A stretch of DNA of 26,975 bases from a virus. Shown here one piece after another: positions 15,914 to 22,473 of the stretch; position 1 is the first letter of the stretch, and every line of letters starts with the position of its first letter. A program made the position numbers and the translations under genes. The notes under the pieces were generated by a model. That model saw nothing but the letters and a program-made list of their open reading frames with translations. It ran no database searches and had not been told where the DNA came from. Where the stretch lies: the IMG/VR virus record IMGVR_UViG_3300022223_000281, positions 1 through 26,975 of that record, one strand, 5' to 3'.

Positions 15914-16318
15914 TTAACCCTCATCCAGAATTATATCTTCTGTTCGATGTTGTTTTTCAATTCTTATGAAGGGAACTGTTTTTCCGTTTATCTGAGCACG
16001 TTTTGCTGGGGCATCAACACTTTCAGCTTTTTCACGTGCAATACTAAATCTTCCGATGATTGTTGGACTTTGAGAATGAGAAGGCAAAGTTTCTATCACT
16101 GAAGAGTGTTTAGAAATTCTTTCCAAATTTTCTGTAGTCACTATCTTTTCTGCAAGCTCATGGTCTGTTCCCCAAACTTCTACGATACACCATTTTTCTA
16201 TTTCATTGTATTCAAGCACTAACAGGTTCATGCCGTGTTCAAGCTCAATGTCCGGCTGAAGGCTTCCAGCCTTTCTGGAGCCCACGGTTTTAACTTTCAA
16301 AATTTTCCTTTCTATCAT
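15914..16318 (-). CDS. Tail-region protein of unknown function
   Basis: A 134-residue protein from the ATG at 16318, which has AAGGTGAG just upstream; an earlier in-frame start would overlap the lectin gene. The N-terminal half is beta-rich (ILKVKTVGS, MNLLVLEYNEIEKWCIVEVWG) and the C-terminal half is probably helical then extended (IGRFSIAREKAESVDAPAKRA). No family is recognised. Position between lectin-like protein and hub suggests a structural or assembly role in the tail tip. Its last codons (ILDEG, stop) run into the duplicated hub start GGTTAAATGTG. Confidence 0.6.
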   Translation of the reverse strand: MIERKILKVKTVGSRKAGSLQPDIELEHGMNLLVLEYNEIEKWCIVEVWGTDHELAEKIVTTENLERISKHSSVIETLPSHSQSPTIIGRFSIAREKAESVDAPAKRAQINGKTVPFIRIEKQHRTEDIILDEG

Positions 16319-16329
16319 CTCACTCACCT

Positions 16330-16899
16330 TTACAATTCTTGAAACTCTTTCAAAGACCAAATACCAAATTCTACGCCCGGAGCGGTTCCACCAGTATATG
16401 ATTCGATGTAGAGACTCATAGGATTCTGTGGAATATTCGTTGTATGCGTGGCTTTCAAAGCTCCGTCAACATAAAACTTGATTGAAGCCGAAGCCCATTC
16501 TATTTTAAACGTTTTTTCAGTTGTCCAATCCTCGCCAGGAAGATCGGTTTGAGTTGTTGTCTCATTAACCTTGTTTGCGACTGTATATGTTCCTCCTACA
16601 TTCTGGAACCAGATTAAACCTTCACCAGCCCAGCCGTGGTGATATTCGAAACCAAATACATGTATTCCTCGATTTGCTCCTGGATTCTTGATATAGGCTT
16701 TGCACTGGTAAGTTCCAAAGTCAAAAACTGCTCCAATTGTCCACAATGAACCATAAATATTGGTTGGAGCAACCGATGAAACTCTGGTGGTGTAGTAGCC
16801 ATCTGCGTAATAGCTGAGGGTATATTGACTTGTGCGGGTTGCCAGAGTCCATAAGGGTAACGCATCACGTAGTTTTTGTTTATCTATGTTTATGCTCAT
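16330..16899 (-). CDS. Concanavalin/LamG-like lectin-fold tail protein
   Basis: A 189-residue protein consisting almost wholly of a beta-sandwich. The pattern GAVFDFGTYQCKAYIKN, then FGFEYHHGWAGEGLIWFQ, then TFKIEWASASIKFYVDGALKATH is typical of LamG/glycoside-hydrolase-16-like modules that bind carbohydrates. There are no transmembrane parts or signal peptide. The ATG at 16899 overlaps the tape measure stop (ATGA). It is likely exposed at the tail tip for host glycan binding, in the same way as the inserted domain of the hub protein. Catalytic acids of a GH16 enzyme are not evident, so a binding role is favoured. Confidence 0.75.
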   Translation of the reverse strand: MSINIDKQKLRDALPLWTLATRTSQYTLSYYADGYYTTRVSSVAPTNIYGSLWTIGAVFDFGTYQCKAYIKNPGANRGIHVFGFEYHHGWAGEGLIWFQNVGGTYTVANKVNETTTQTDLPGEDWTTEKTFKIEWASASIKFYVDGALKATHTTNIPQNPMSLYIESYTGGTAPGVEFGIWSLKEFQEL

Positions 16900-17453
16900 T
16901 CAATTCCTCTCCTTCGAAGCTCCTCTTCCTCACCAGCCCGACGAATCGACCGAGTATAACCAGGCGTCTCCGCTGCAGCAGCATTATATCGCTCCACAGA
17001 AGATGTTGCAACATTCATTTGAGAAGCAAAATATGCCATAGCAGCCGCAGCCGCGATAATCACACCTATCCCGACACCGGTGAGGGCCAAGAACGTTGCA
17101 TGACTGATGTTAAGGGCGTTTTGAATTGCAGTAGCGACAGAAGTAACCGAGCTGAGAACCTGGATTGCACGCACAACGCCGCCTACTGCAGTCATGCTCA
17201 TGCCCAGAGTTCGCATCCAACTTGACTGTTCTTTGCTGAGAATGCCAAATTGTTCACCGAGGCGACCGATAGAAGCTGCACCCATCCCCAACGTTGTGAG
17301 GTCTCGAGCTGCCTCCTTGAAGCCAACAGACATAGATTCTGCGGAAGCCTTAACCTCAGCACTCATCCTTGCGGCGTCACTACTTATCTTACCGAACTCC
17401 TCGCTTGCCTCATTATAACAGGCAACGGTTATGGCTACCTCTTGAAAACTCAT
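16896..17453 (-). CDS. Tape measure protein, unusually short
   Basis: A 185-residue protein from the ATG at 17453 (GGGAGG spaced 7 nt, overlapping the previous stop as ATGA). It is helical throughout: an N-terminal coiled-coil-like part (EEFGKISSDAARMSAEVKAS), then a hydrophobic region (TGVGIGVIIAAAAAMAYFAS) typical of tape measure proteins, then a charged end. It follows the tail assembly chaperones and a gp10-like gene and precedes tail tip genes, which is the tape measure position. Tape measures usually exceed 500 residues. If it is complete, the tail would be very short, roughly 28 nm on the usual rule of about 0.15 nm per residue. No other candidate exists in the window. Confidence 0.7.
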   Translation of the reverse strand: MSFQEVAITVACYNEASEEFGKISSDAARMSAEVKASAESMSVGFKEAARDLTTLGMGAASIGRLGEQFGILSKEQSSWMRTLGMSMTAVGGVVRAIQVLSSVTSVATAIQNALNISHATFLALTGVGIGVIIAAAAAMAYFASQMNVATSSVERYNAAAAETPGYTRSIRRAGEEEELRRRGIE

Positions 17454-17821
17454 CCAGAAGCCTCCCTTATCGCCCAACTAACCGCTCTATGAACAGCATT
17501 CACCAACGCTTGCATTCTCAACTCAACAGCACGACTCAAGAAGCGACGGGCTTCCATGTACCTGGTTCCAAACTCCACATAACCTGCGTAATGAGCAGAA
17601 GCCCCCACCTTTAGGATCCAGTCTTCTATCTTGGCATAAATTGTGCTTCGCAGATATCCCGTTCTGACAGGACATAAAGCCCTAGCCACATTCGCAATCG
17701 TCTCGCCCTCGAAAGCTAGACCATAATGCACGTGCTCCTTCATGGCCTCATCTAACTGATTCAGTCTTGAACGCAACTCGGGTATTCCATCAAGCCTTAC
17801 ATTAAGTTCAGCAAATGGCAT
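17450..17821 (-). CDS. HK97 gp10-like virion protein
   Basis: A 123-residue protein. The core CPVRTGYLRSTIYA, followed by HYAGYVEFGTRYMEARRFLSRAV, is the hallmark of the HK97-gp10 family (phage head-tail/tail completion proteins). The start is ATG at 17821, overlapping the end region of the chaperone gene group. The family normally lies between head closure and tail terminator genes; here it lies between the tail chaperones and the tape measure. Its role at the head-tail joint is inferred from the family. Confidence 0.85.
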   Translation of the reverse strand: MPFAELNVRLDGIPELRSRLNQLDEAMKEHVHYGLAFEGETIANVARALCPVRTGYLRSTIYAKIEDWILKVGASAHYAGYVEFGTRYMEARRFLSRAVELRMQALVNAVHRAVSWAIREASG

Positions 17822-17832
17822 TCAGAATCTCC

Positions 17833-18030
17833 TCAGTTGCGACGTACATGCGGGCTTTGACGCTTAGCCTTCTCCACCTCTTCCCTAGTTTGCCGATCCA
17901 CCTCGTTAAGGATAACAAGAAATTCCTCAATAGTCTTAGCTGGTTGACGCTCAAGCTCTTCCAGGGTCCAACCAAACTCTTTGCACAAACGGAATTTCGT
18001 GAGGCTCGAATGTGGAGTTTCACGTCTCAT
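17833..18030 (-). CDS. Tail assembly chaperone T region, expressed by -1 frameshift
   Basis: The 65-residue frame from ATG at 18030 reads MRRETPHSSLTKFRLC, then EFGWTLEELERQPAK and a helical acidic-basic stretch. It has no usable ribosome binding site before its ATG. It lies in the -1 frame of the upstream chaperone gene and is reached from the A AAA AAC heptamer at 18048-18042, giving a continuous G-T fusion of about 180 residues from the ATG at 18374. The role, by analogy with lambda gpG/gpGT, is to recruit tail tube protein onto the tape measure. A third overlapping frame (17808-18023) was judged a shadow. Confidence 0.8.
   Translation of the reverse strand: MRRETPHSSLTKFRLCKEFGWTLEELERQPAKTIEEFLVILNEVDRQTREEVEKAKRQSPHVRRN
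17998..18024 (-). ncRNA. Stem-loop downstream of the frameshift site
   Basis: On the minus strand CGTGA (18024-18020) pairs with TCACG (18002-17998). An inner CTC/GAG stem is separated by a 2x2 internal loop, with a 7-nt apical loop. It starts 17 nt after the slippery heptamer, which is somewhat farther than the usual 5-9 nt. It may be the stimulatory element, though stability was only judged by eye. Confidence 0.4.
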
Positions 18031-18038
18031 CGCCCGGA

Positions 18039-18374
18039 TCAGTTTTTTCGCTCTTCTCTGGTCAAGCCGCAGACACGATTGACAGCCTTACTCAACAACT
18101 CACCAAGGCCCACTGGAACCCCATTTTCCTCGCTCAGCAACTTCTCCAATGTAATCGGGTTAGACTTAGGTTGCTCCTTCAAACTCGCGATAATTGTCTC
18201 CGCTTGGATAGCTACATAGTCTGAGGATACTACTTGCCCTGTGATCTGATGATATTTCGTGTGTTTCTGGATTATGCGGCTGCGCTTAGCCCATGTGATC
18301 TCTTGGAAGACGTATCGACCGACATATCCCTCGCCAAAGCGTTCGTCTATCTCAACCGTTTCTTTTCGCATCAT
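18039..18374 (-). CDS. Tail assembly chaperone (gpG-like)
   Basis: A 111-residue protein from ATG at 18374, or 110 from the adjacent ATG at 18371, which has better spacing to GGAGAGG. It shows VEIDERFGEGYVGRYVFQEITWAKRSRIIQKHTKY, typical for tail chaperones and related to phage proteins placed between tail tube and tape measure. The C-terminus (LGELLSKAVNRVCGLTREERKN) ends at TGA directly after A AAA AAC, where ribosomes can slip to the -1 frame to make the longer G-T form. Both forms are expected to bind the tape measure during tail assembly. The assignment rests on position, size and the frameshift signal. Confidence 0.82.
   Translation of the reverse strand: MMRKETVEIDERFGEGYVGRYVFQEITWAKRSRIIQKHTKYHQITGQVVSSDYVAIQAETIIASLKEQPKSNPITLEKLLSEENGVPVGLGELLSKAVNRVCGLTREERKN
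18042..18048 (-). other. Programmed -1 frameshift heptamer A AAA AAC
   Basis: In the chaperone frame the codons are CGA AAA AAC TGA, so the heptamer A-AAA-AAC is correctly phased for simultaneous -1 slippage on the final two codons, with the zero-frame stop immediately behind. After slippage the ribosome continues CTG ATC CGG GCG ATG AGA into the 17833-18030 frame. Tail chaperone pairs of long-tailed dsDNA viruses very often use this mechanism. Confidence 0.85.
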
Positions 18375-18486
18375 TAATCCTCTCCATAACTTTGATTCGA
18401 TTTTCAAGCGCAGTTTTCAGGTCCTCCACGATAAGTTCTTGAAATTCAAGTGGTAGCGCATGAAGTCTTTTTATCCATGAACCCAT
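18352..18486 (-). CDS. Small hypothetical protein upstream of tail chaperone
   Basis: A 44-residue frame: MGSWIKRLHALPLEFQELIV then a helical, charged end with VMERINDAKRNG. The ATG at 18486 has GGGAGTGG about 5 nt upstream, and the frame begins where the previous gene stops and overlaps the chaperone start by 23 nt. These features argue for translation. It resembles the small mostly helical proteins that accompany tail tube genes, but no family is recognised. Confidence 0.6.
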   Translation of the reverse strand: MGSWIKRLHALPLEFQELIVEDLKTALENRIKVMERINDAKRNG

Positions 18487-18487
18487 G

Positions 18488-18949
18488 TCAACCACTCCCT
18501 ACAATCACGATAGTGAAAGCGAACGCATCAATGCCCGATATCGTTGCACTAACATCGAGAACAAAGGTTATGGGAATAGAGCTGTCAACTGGAATTTCGC
18601 TTCCATCGTAATTCCAAGTCAGGGTTATGAAAGATGAAGCATTCGCCGGCGTCCAATCTTCCGTGAATAGGCTCAGAGTTATCGGAACATTGCTTTTGTT
18701 TTTGATGTAAGCTGAAAAATTCTTCTGTTCACCAGGCTCAACCATGCCCCAGTTAATGCTGGTTACCCGAACCGTCAAGTCAATGTCTTTGTAAACGTCG
18801 ACTCCGACCAGTTTTAGAGTTGCTGAACTTGGGATGCGACGTGTCCACTGCATAACCGCAACCGTCGAAACTATGCCGAGACATAACCCAAACACAGCTG
18901 CTAAAACAACTACGTGAACACAAAACTTCTTTTCCTTCAAGCACCCCAT
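18488..18949 (-). CDS. Membrane-anchored protein with Ig-like/TasA-like beta domain
   Basis: A 153-residue protein. A hydrophobic N-terminal helix (HVVVLAAVFGLCLGIVSTVAV, about 12-32) works as signal anchor. The rest is a beta-sandwich: TLKLVGVDVYKDIDLTVRV, then INWGMVEPGEQKNFSAYIKN, then VPITLSLFTEDWTPAN, ending FAFTIVIVGSG. The pattern is that of archaeal and bacterial surface-exported Ig-like or camelysin/TasA-type proteins. Its place between tail tube and tail chaperone is odd for an exported membrane protein. It could decorate the virion, line the host envelope for exit, or exclude other viruses. The start is ATG at 18949 with AGAGGAAGTGG just upstream. Confidence 0.7.
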   Translation of the reverse strand: MGCLKEKKFCVHVVVLAAVFGLCLGIVSTVAVMQWTRRIPSSATLKLVGVDVYKDIDLTVRVTSINWGMVEPGEQKNFSAYIKNKSNVPITLSLFTEDWTPANASSFITLTWNYDGSEIPVDSSIPITFVLDVSATISGIDAFAFTIVIVGSG

Positions 18950-18966
18950 GTCAAAACCACTTCCTC

Positions 18967-19791
18967 TCAGCTGATCGCCACGGTTTTGGCAACAAATGGC
19001 GCCTTAACAGCCACGAGATCCTCAATTCTGGTTGGTTTAGAAACGCTCTCCCACTTGCAGCCGCTGAAAGTAGCCTTATTGATTCCGCCAAGACCGAACT
19101 CTAGGCTGAACTCGTTATCGTTGATGGCGTCGTCAAACTCTTCATCCGTCTCAAAATCAAAAGTTAGCTCTCCTGAGAGATCTCTGTGTCGTGCAGCCAA
19201 GTACTTCAGCATGTAACCGTCTTGACCTCGAATCACTGGGATTCGTTTCAGGTTGTTGGCTATGACGAATTTGAAGTCGGTGACACGCTCCAGCGTTATC
19301 GTGTTCTTCTTGACGTAGCTTTCATAGAAAGGGATAGCCGCCTCATGATCGGTGTATGATGCGCCCGCTTTTGTGGTTAAAATCCCCGCGTTCCGTCCTA
19401 CAAAGCCAGTCGTTATCTTGAGGCAGTCCTCCACCGAACATTCAGCAGTCACGTTGTCTATTCTGCAGCCTTGGTACAGTAGCGCAAATAGGCTAGCGGC
19501 TTTTTCGTAGATGATTTCTATGCTGTAGGATTTTAGCAGAGTCAGGTCATCAAGAAAATCCGTGTGTGGGTGATAGTTCACTCTTAGATCGGCTTGTCTT
19601 AAGCCTCTTTTGATAAACTGCAAGTCTCTGGACCCTGTTCCGCGTACCTTGATATTACTTGGATTGAGTATCGGGTCCACGCTGATGACAGATCCTATTC
19701 CATGCATTGCGGGAGTTGCCGGTGTTACTCCATAGGTTGTCTCCTCAACATAGTACAGTTTTGCTTCATGGGCACCGTAAGGCATGCTCAA
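18967..19791 (-). CDS. Major tail (tube) protein
   Basis: A 274-residue protein. The N-terminus MPYGAHEAKLYYVEETTYGV and a beta-rich body with ISVDPILNPSNIKVRGTGSRD, FDFETDEEFDDAIN and a final FSGCKWESVSKPTRIEDLVAV resemble phage tail tube proteins (lambda gpV-like fold). Position between tail terminator and tail chaperones supports this. The translation start is TTG at 19791 or the nearby ATG at 19785; a GGAG lies 10 nt before the TTG. Polymerised rings would form the tail tube around the tape measure. Confidence 0.82.
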   Translation of the reverse strand: MSMPYGAHEAKLYYVEETTYGVTPATPAMHGIGSVISVDPILNPSNIKVRGTGSRDLQFIKRGLRQADLRVNYHPHTDFLDDLTLLKSYSIEIIYEKAASLFALLYQGCRIDNVTAECSVEDCLKITTGFVGRNAGILTTKAGASYTDHEAAIPFYESYVKKNTITLERVTDFKFVIANNLKRIPVIRGQDGYMLKYLAARHRDLSGELTFDFETDEEFDDAINDNEFSLEFGLGGINKATFSGCKWESVSKPTRIEDLVAVKAPFVAKTVAIS

Positions 19792-19812
19792 CTGTTCTCA
19801 ACTCCAATCATT

Positions 19813-20274
19813 CTAAGCTGTTCCTCCAAAACGATGCGTAACAACAAACCAAGTGACAGCCCACCAAGGAGGCCTAAACTGCAGGTCCTCACTTTCAGAT
19901 GGAGAAATTAAATCAACATAACTGAGGTTTCCGCCAGGAGCCTTACAGTTGGACCTTATGATGCGCTCTATTTCTCTGCGAAGTTTCCACCGCATCTTCT
20001 TGCCAGTTATCCCAGTCTTATCGATCGCCCAGCCCGTAATCCGATAAGCATCACGATAGAGGACCTTTCCCGCACCAATGGCTAGTTGCTTCACGTTGCT
20101 GCGACTCGGGTCTAAATCAATCGTGACTTGGGCATCATAGTTTTTGAACGCCTTACTGTTGAAGCCTTCCTGACTAACGTGGCAGGTTGCAGCCGTAACA
20201 TTATCGTCTTTCTTAACTGAAATGTTGTCCTTGATTAAAGTGAGAAGCGTGGTTTTAGGATCCTCTACGCTCAT
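19813..20274 (-). CDS. Tail terminator / tail completion protein (probable)
   Basis: A 153-residue protein between head closure and tail tube genes. The N-terminus has the helix KTTLLTLIKDNI, then beta strands around NYDAQVTIDLDPSRSN, IAGKV-like segments, and the C-terminal WKLRREIERIIRSN and PPWWAVTWFVVTHRFG. The size and place suit a gpU-like tail terminator, which caps the tail tube. The identification is by synteny; similarity is not strong. The ATG at 20274 overlaps the preceding stop (ATGA). Confidence 0.65.
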   Translation of the reverse strand: MSVEDPKTTLLTLIKDNISVKKDDNVTAATCHVSQEGFNSKAFKNYDAQVTIDLDPSRSNVKQLAIGAGKVLYRDAYRITGWAIDKTGITGKKMRWKLRREIERIIRSNCKAPGGNLSYVDLISPSESEDLQFRPPWWAVTWFVVTHRFGGTA

Positions 20275-20609
20275 GTCATCACTCGCCTACAGAGAGCGGT
20301 TCGATATTCCAGATTGCCGCGGAAAAAGTATGATTCTGGGGGTAGGATCTCCCACTCAGCGCTCTGCCAAACTACACGGTCTTTCTGTTGAATGTTCGCA
20401 GTCACAAAAATGCGAATATAGTCCGCCACGGAGTAACCAGGTTCAAAAGCTATTTCCTCTGCTCGAGCTTGCTCCACAATGGTCTTAATGTCTTCGGTTG
20501 TCCATATTATGGCCAAATCCCCGGTATCTGGATCAGCAGCGCCTTCCTGCCTTTTCTTCCAAGTAACCGTTATGCCTTCATGAGCTAGGATCTGCGGAAA
20601 ATAACCCGT
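20271..20609 (-). CDS. Head closure/connector protein, probable ACG start
   Basis: From the TTG at 20516 only 81 residues are read, but the frame is open back to the TAG at about 20619-20621. The added N-terminus (TGYFPQILAHEGITVTWKKR) looks like genuine coding sequence and resembles the start of phage head-tail stopper proteins (ILA..G..VT.KR). The only sensible initiator upstream is ACG at 20609, about 6 nt behind GGGAGGG. The 112-residue product has beta strands DYIRIFVTANIQQKD and VVWQSAEWEILPPES, typical of head closure proteins. The adaptor gene just upstream fits. The start is inferred. Confidence 0.65.
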   Translation of the reverse strand, partial: TGYFPQILAHEGITVTWKKRQEGAADPDTGDLAIIWTTEDIKTIVEQARAEEIAFEPGYSVADYIRIFVTANIQQKDRVVWQSAEWEILPPESYFFRGNLEYRTALCRRVMT

Positions 20610-20610
20610 G

Positions 20611-20973
20611 TTAAACCCTCCCTAGATAGGGCTCGCGCAACCTCTCAATCAACCGTTCAACTTCTCGGTAAAGAGTTTCAGCCTTTCCACTCTGAGAGGG
20701 CCCACTTGATTCAGCAACACTTAGAGAACCAATTCTATAGCTTAGACCAGAAGCAACTCCACCGCTTACGTAAACCAAGCAATAGATCGCCGCAAGATTA
20801 GTGATAGCAGCAGCTTCAGCCTGAGAGCAATTTGTATAATCAATGGTGAGCCCCGTCTCTTCCTCAATCGTAGCTTCAGAATCTTTAATCAGCTCAGTTA
20901 CCTTTGAATCATCGATATCCGTAGCAGAGAGCTTAACTCGATCCCGAACCCTATCAGGAGTGACAACTGCCAA
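20611..20973 (-). CDS. Head-tail adaptor (HK97 gp6-like)
   Basis: A 120-residue all-helical protein: TPDRVRDRVKLSATDIDDSKVTELIKDSEATIEEETG matches phage head-tail connector proteins (gp6/gp15-like), which join portal and closure ring. The C-terminal part LYREVERLIERLREPY is a helix. The start is TTG at 20973, with GGAG about 10 nt upstream. The neighbouring genes are a zinc-finger protein upstream and head closure downstream. A repeat-bearing 150-nt stretch upstream may hold a promoter. Confidence 0.82.
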   Translation of the reverse strand: MAVVTPDRVRDRVKLSATDIDDSKVTELIKDSEATIEEETGLTIDYTNCSQAEAAAITNLAAIYCLVYVSGGVASGLSYRIGSLSVAESSGPSQSGKAETLYREVERLIERLREPYLGRV

Positions 20974-21030
20974 ACACGTTCGGCTCCTAAATACATGTAA
21001 AATGAGGAAACAAGCTCAAATAAACAATTT

Positions 21031-21095
21031 GACGGAAAAAGATACGCTAAAAAAGATGTGCTAGAAAAGATACGCTAAGAAATAGACGGAAAAAG
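21031..21095. repeat. Three 14-bp tandem repeats flanked by GACGGAAAAAG copies
   Basis: Units GATACGCTAAAAAA (21041-21054), GATGTGCTAGAAAA (21055-21068) and GATACGCTAAGAAA (21069-21082) follow one another without spacers. The 11-mer GACGGAAAAAG stands on both sides, at 21031-21041 and 21085-21095. The block lies in the 149-nt gap between the 172-residue gene and the adaptor gene. Its place before a gene start suggests protein binding sites at a promoter. There are too few units, without spacers, for a CRISPR array. Confidence 0.6.
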
Positions 21096-21122
21096 TGGAA
21101 AAAGAAGAGCTTATTGTTTAAA

Positions 21123-21641
21123 CTATTTTAGACTCTTCTTCATCTTTCGATGTATATATTCCTTGAACCGTATTGCGGGGTTCCTCTCTGGCGGAATAAG
21201 GCGAAGGGCATCAATGATAGATATCCTGCTTCTATATCTCTCAACTATTTTCGATGTTTCTACTGTAACATCGCTTAATAGACGCAGTTTATCTCTAACC
21301 TCTTTCAATATCTCTTTAAAATTGCCTCTTCTCTTACCCCTGATAATAGTGTCAAAAATCAAGTGTTGAGCTCTTAGGTACTCCCTTAGTAAACTCTTCT
21401 CGTGCTTCGTGATGAGAGGTTTATCTATGAGAACTCTAGCGTGAGTATGGAGTATGGCTAGGTCATCGTAGTAGCTGCAGCGTTCTTGACGGCCATAAAA
21501 ATGGAATTCGCTTCTACAATTTTCACATGTGTCAAACGTAATCTTAACCTGACGATTTTCACTCGGGGAGTTGACCAGTCTCTCCTTGATGAAATTTCCA
21601 CAAAGGTCGCAGTAAAATTTAGCTAGATTTCTATAAACCAT
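21123..21641 (-). CDS. Zinc-finger protein of unknown function
   Basis: A 172-residue protein. The N-terminal region carries CDLCG (11-15) and CENC (39-42), a four-cysteine zinc site. A helical C-terminal region follows (EKSLLREYLRAQHLIFDTII, ILKEVRDKLRLLSDV), basic near the end. It may bind nucleic acid. It lies within the virion operon but is set apart by intergenic gaps on both sides (about 150 and 160 nt), suggesting a separately regulated gene. The ATG at 21641 has GGAGG 9 nt upstream, and this site is part of a hairpin. Confidence 0.68.
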   Translation of the reverse strand: MVYRNLAKFYCDLCGNFIKERLVNSPSENRQVKITFDTCENCRSEFHFYGRQERCSYYDDLAILHTHARVLIDKPLITKHEKSLLREYLRAQHLIFDTIIRGKRRGNFKEILKEVRDKLRLLSDVTVETSKIVERYRSRISIIDALRLIPPERNPAIRFKEYIHRKMKKSLK

Positions 21642-21651
21642 CTACCCATCC

Positions 21652-21696
21652 CTCCACCCAAGTGGAGCAAACCTGTGGAGAGTCCACTTTCTCCAC
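21652..21696 (-). promoter_or_regulatory. Array of CTCCAC/GTGGAG arms over the ribosome binding site
   Basis: On the minus strand four matching arms occur in order: GTGGAG (21696-21691), CTCCAC (21680-21675), CTCCAC (21667-21662), GTGGAG (21657-21652). The last arm contains the ribosome binding site of the gene starting at 21641. Hairpin CTCCAC-TTGG-GTGGAG would hide it. An alternative pairing of outer arms or GTGGA/TCCAC (21687-21683) is possible. GGATATAA around 21714-21707 is a weak TATA candidate. As DNA it could equally be a tandem operator at the transcription start. Confidence 0.55.
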
Positions 21697-21803
21697 CCCC
21701 TTAACGGTTATATCCTCATCATCTCCCTAAAAAAAATTGTGGAAAAGGAATAATTTTCACCAACCGATAAGTTAACAGAACCAAGAAGAGGAAAAGATAA
21801 TTT

Positions 21804-22193
21804 TTAGGCTTTTGCGCCGTGGGCTTTGATTGCTCGACGTACAACGTCTATGACAACTGCAACTATTACTGCTTCTCCCATGGGTAACGCTTGAGATGCA
21901 AGTATCAACATAGGCTCATAGAACAGCCAAGTTTCCGCTAACCTGCCAAAATCATATTCTACTCCGCGATCACGCGAAAGATTCTCCACGTACCCAAAGA
22001 TGTTAACGATTAACCCCACGATAACCCCGATAAGCATCGGATTCTCATACCACAGTTCACCGCCCTTCAGCAAATTCGTGAGAAGACCTTCAGCATCATT
22101 TATCGGAGGAATTACACCAAGGCCTACGAATAAGCCTACAAGCACGAATGCCACTGCAATCACGGCGCAAAGCACTTTCATCTCATACTTCAT
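21804..22193 (-). CDS. Three-helix membrane protein, holin-like
   Basis: A 129-residue protein from ATG at 22193 (GGAGGTGA about 10 nt upstream, within the preceding gene's 3' end). The transmembrane segments are at about 5-28, 52-69 and 92-116, with a charged C-terminus (DVVRRAIKAHGAKA). Three short helices and a place inside the virion gene block fit a holin or other envelope protein needed for exit. No endolysin gene was found in the window. Alternatives such as a portal-linked membrane protein cannot be excluded. Confidence 0.6.
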   Translation of the reverse strand: MKYEMKVLCAVIAVAFVLVGLFVGLGVIPPINDAEGLLTNLLKGGELWYENPMLIGVIVGLIVNIFGYVENLSRDRGVEYDFGRLAETWLFYEPMLILASQALPMGEAVIVAVVIDVVRRAIKAHGAKA

Positions 22194-22203
22194 TTTGATC
22201 CTT

Positions 22204-22473
22204 TCACCTCCCCTCACGTTCTAAGCCAGTATGACGGCATCTAGAACGTAACCATAAAAGACCGGAAGAGGTGATTTCATAGGGCGCGCGTTTATTTTTC
22301 TGGTGAACATAGCCTTGAGCTTTCAAGTCACGAAGAGCCTTACGGAACATGGCACCGCTAAAACTGTTGTCTCTAACAGCAACCTTCTCCAGATCAGTCC
22401 ATCTTTGACGCCCTTTCTCAAGCTTACCTAACAAAATCTCCCACAACCTAAACCGTTGAGACAAGGCACTCAT
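22204..22473 (-). CDS. Winged-helix DNA-binding protein
   Basis: An 89-residue protein that overlaps the portal stop by ATGA. LWEILLGKLEKGRQRWTDLEK, then SGAMFRKALRDLKAQGYVHQKNKRAPYEIT and SGLLWLRSR form the helix-turn-helix-wing pattern of MarR/PadR-like winged helices. It is small and basic. Lying inside the virion operon it could regulate late genes or help coordinate packaging; no target is evident. Confidence 0.7.
   Translation of the reverse strand: MSALSQRFRLWEILLGKLEKGRQRWTDLEKVAVRDNSFSGAMFRKALRDLKAQGYVHQKNKRAPYEITSSGLLWLRSRCRHTGLEREGR

Noticed and set aside
17808-18023. 71-residue frame in the chaperone T region
   Set aside because: Not in the frame reached by the slippery site; low-complexity composition and no start signal.
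21041-21082. CRISPR array
   Set aside because: Units abut without spacers and only three are present; no cas genes in the window.
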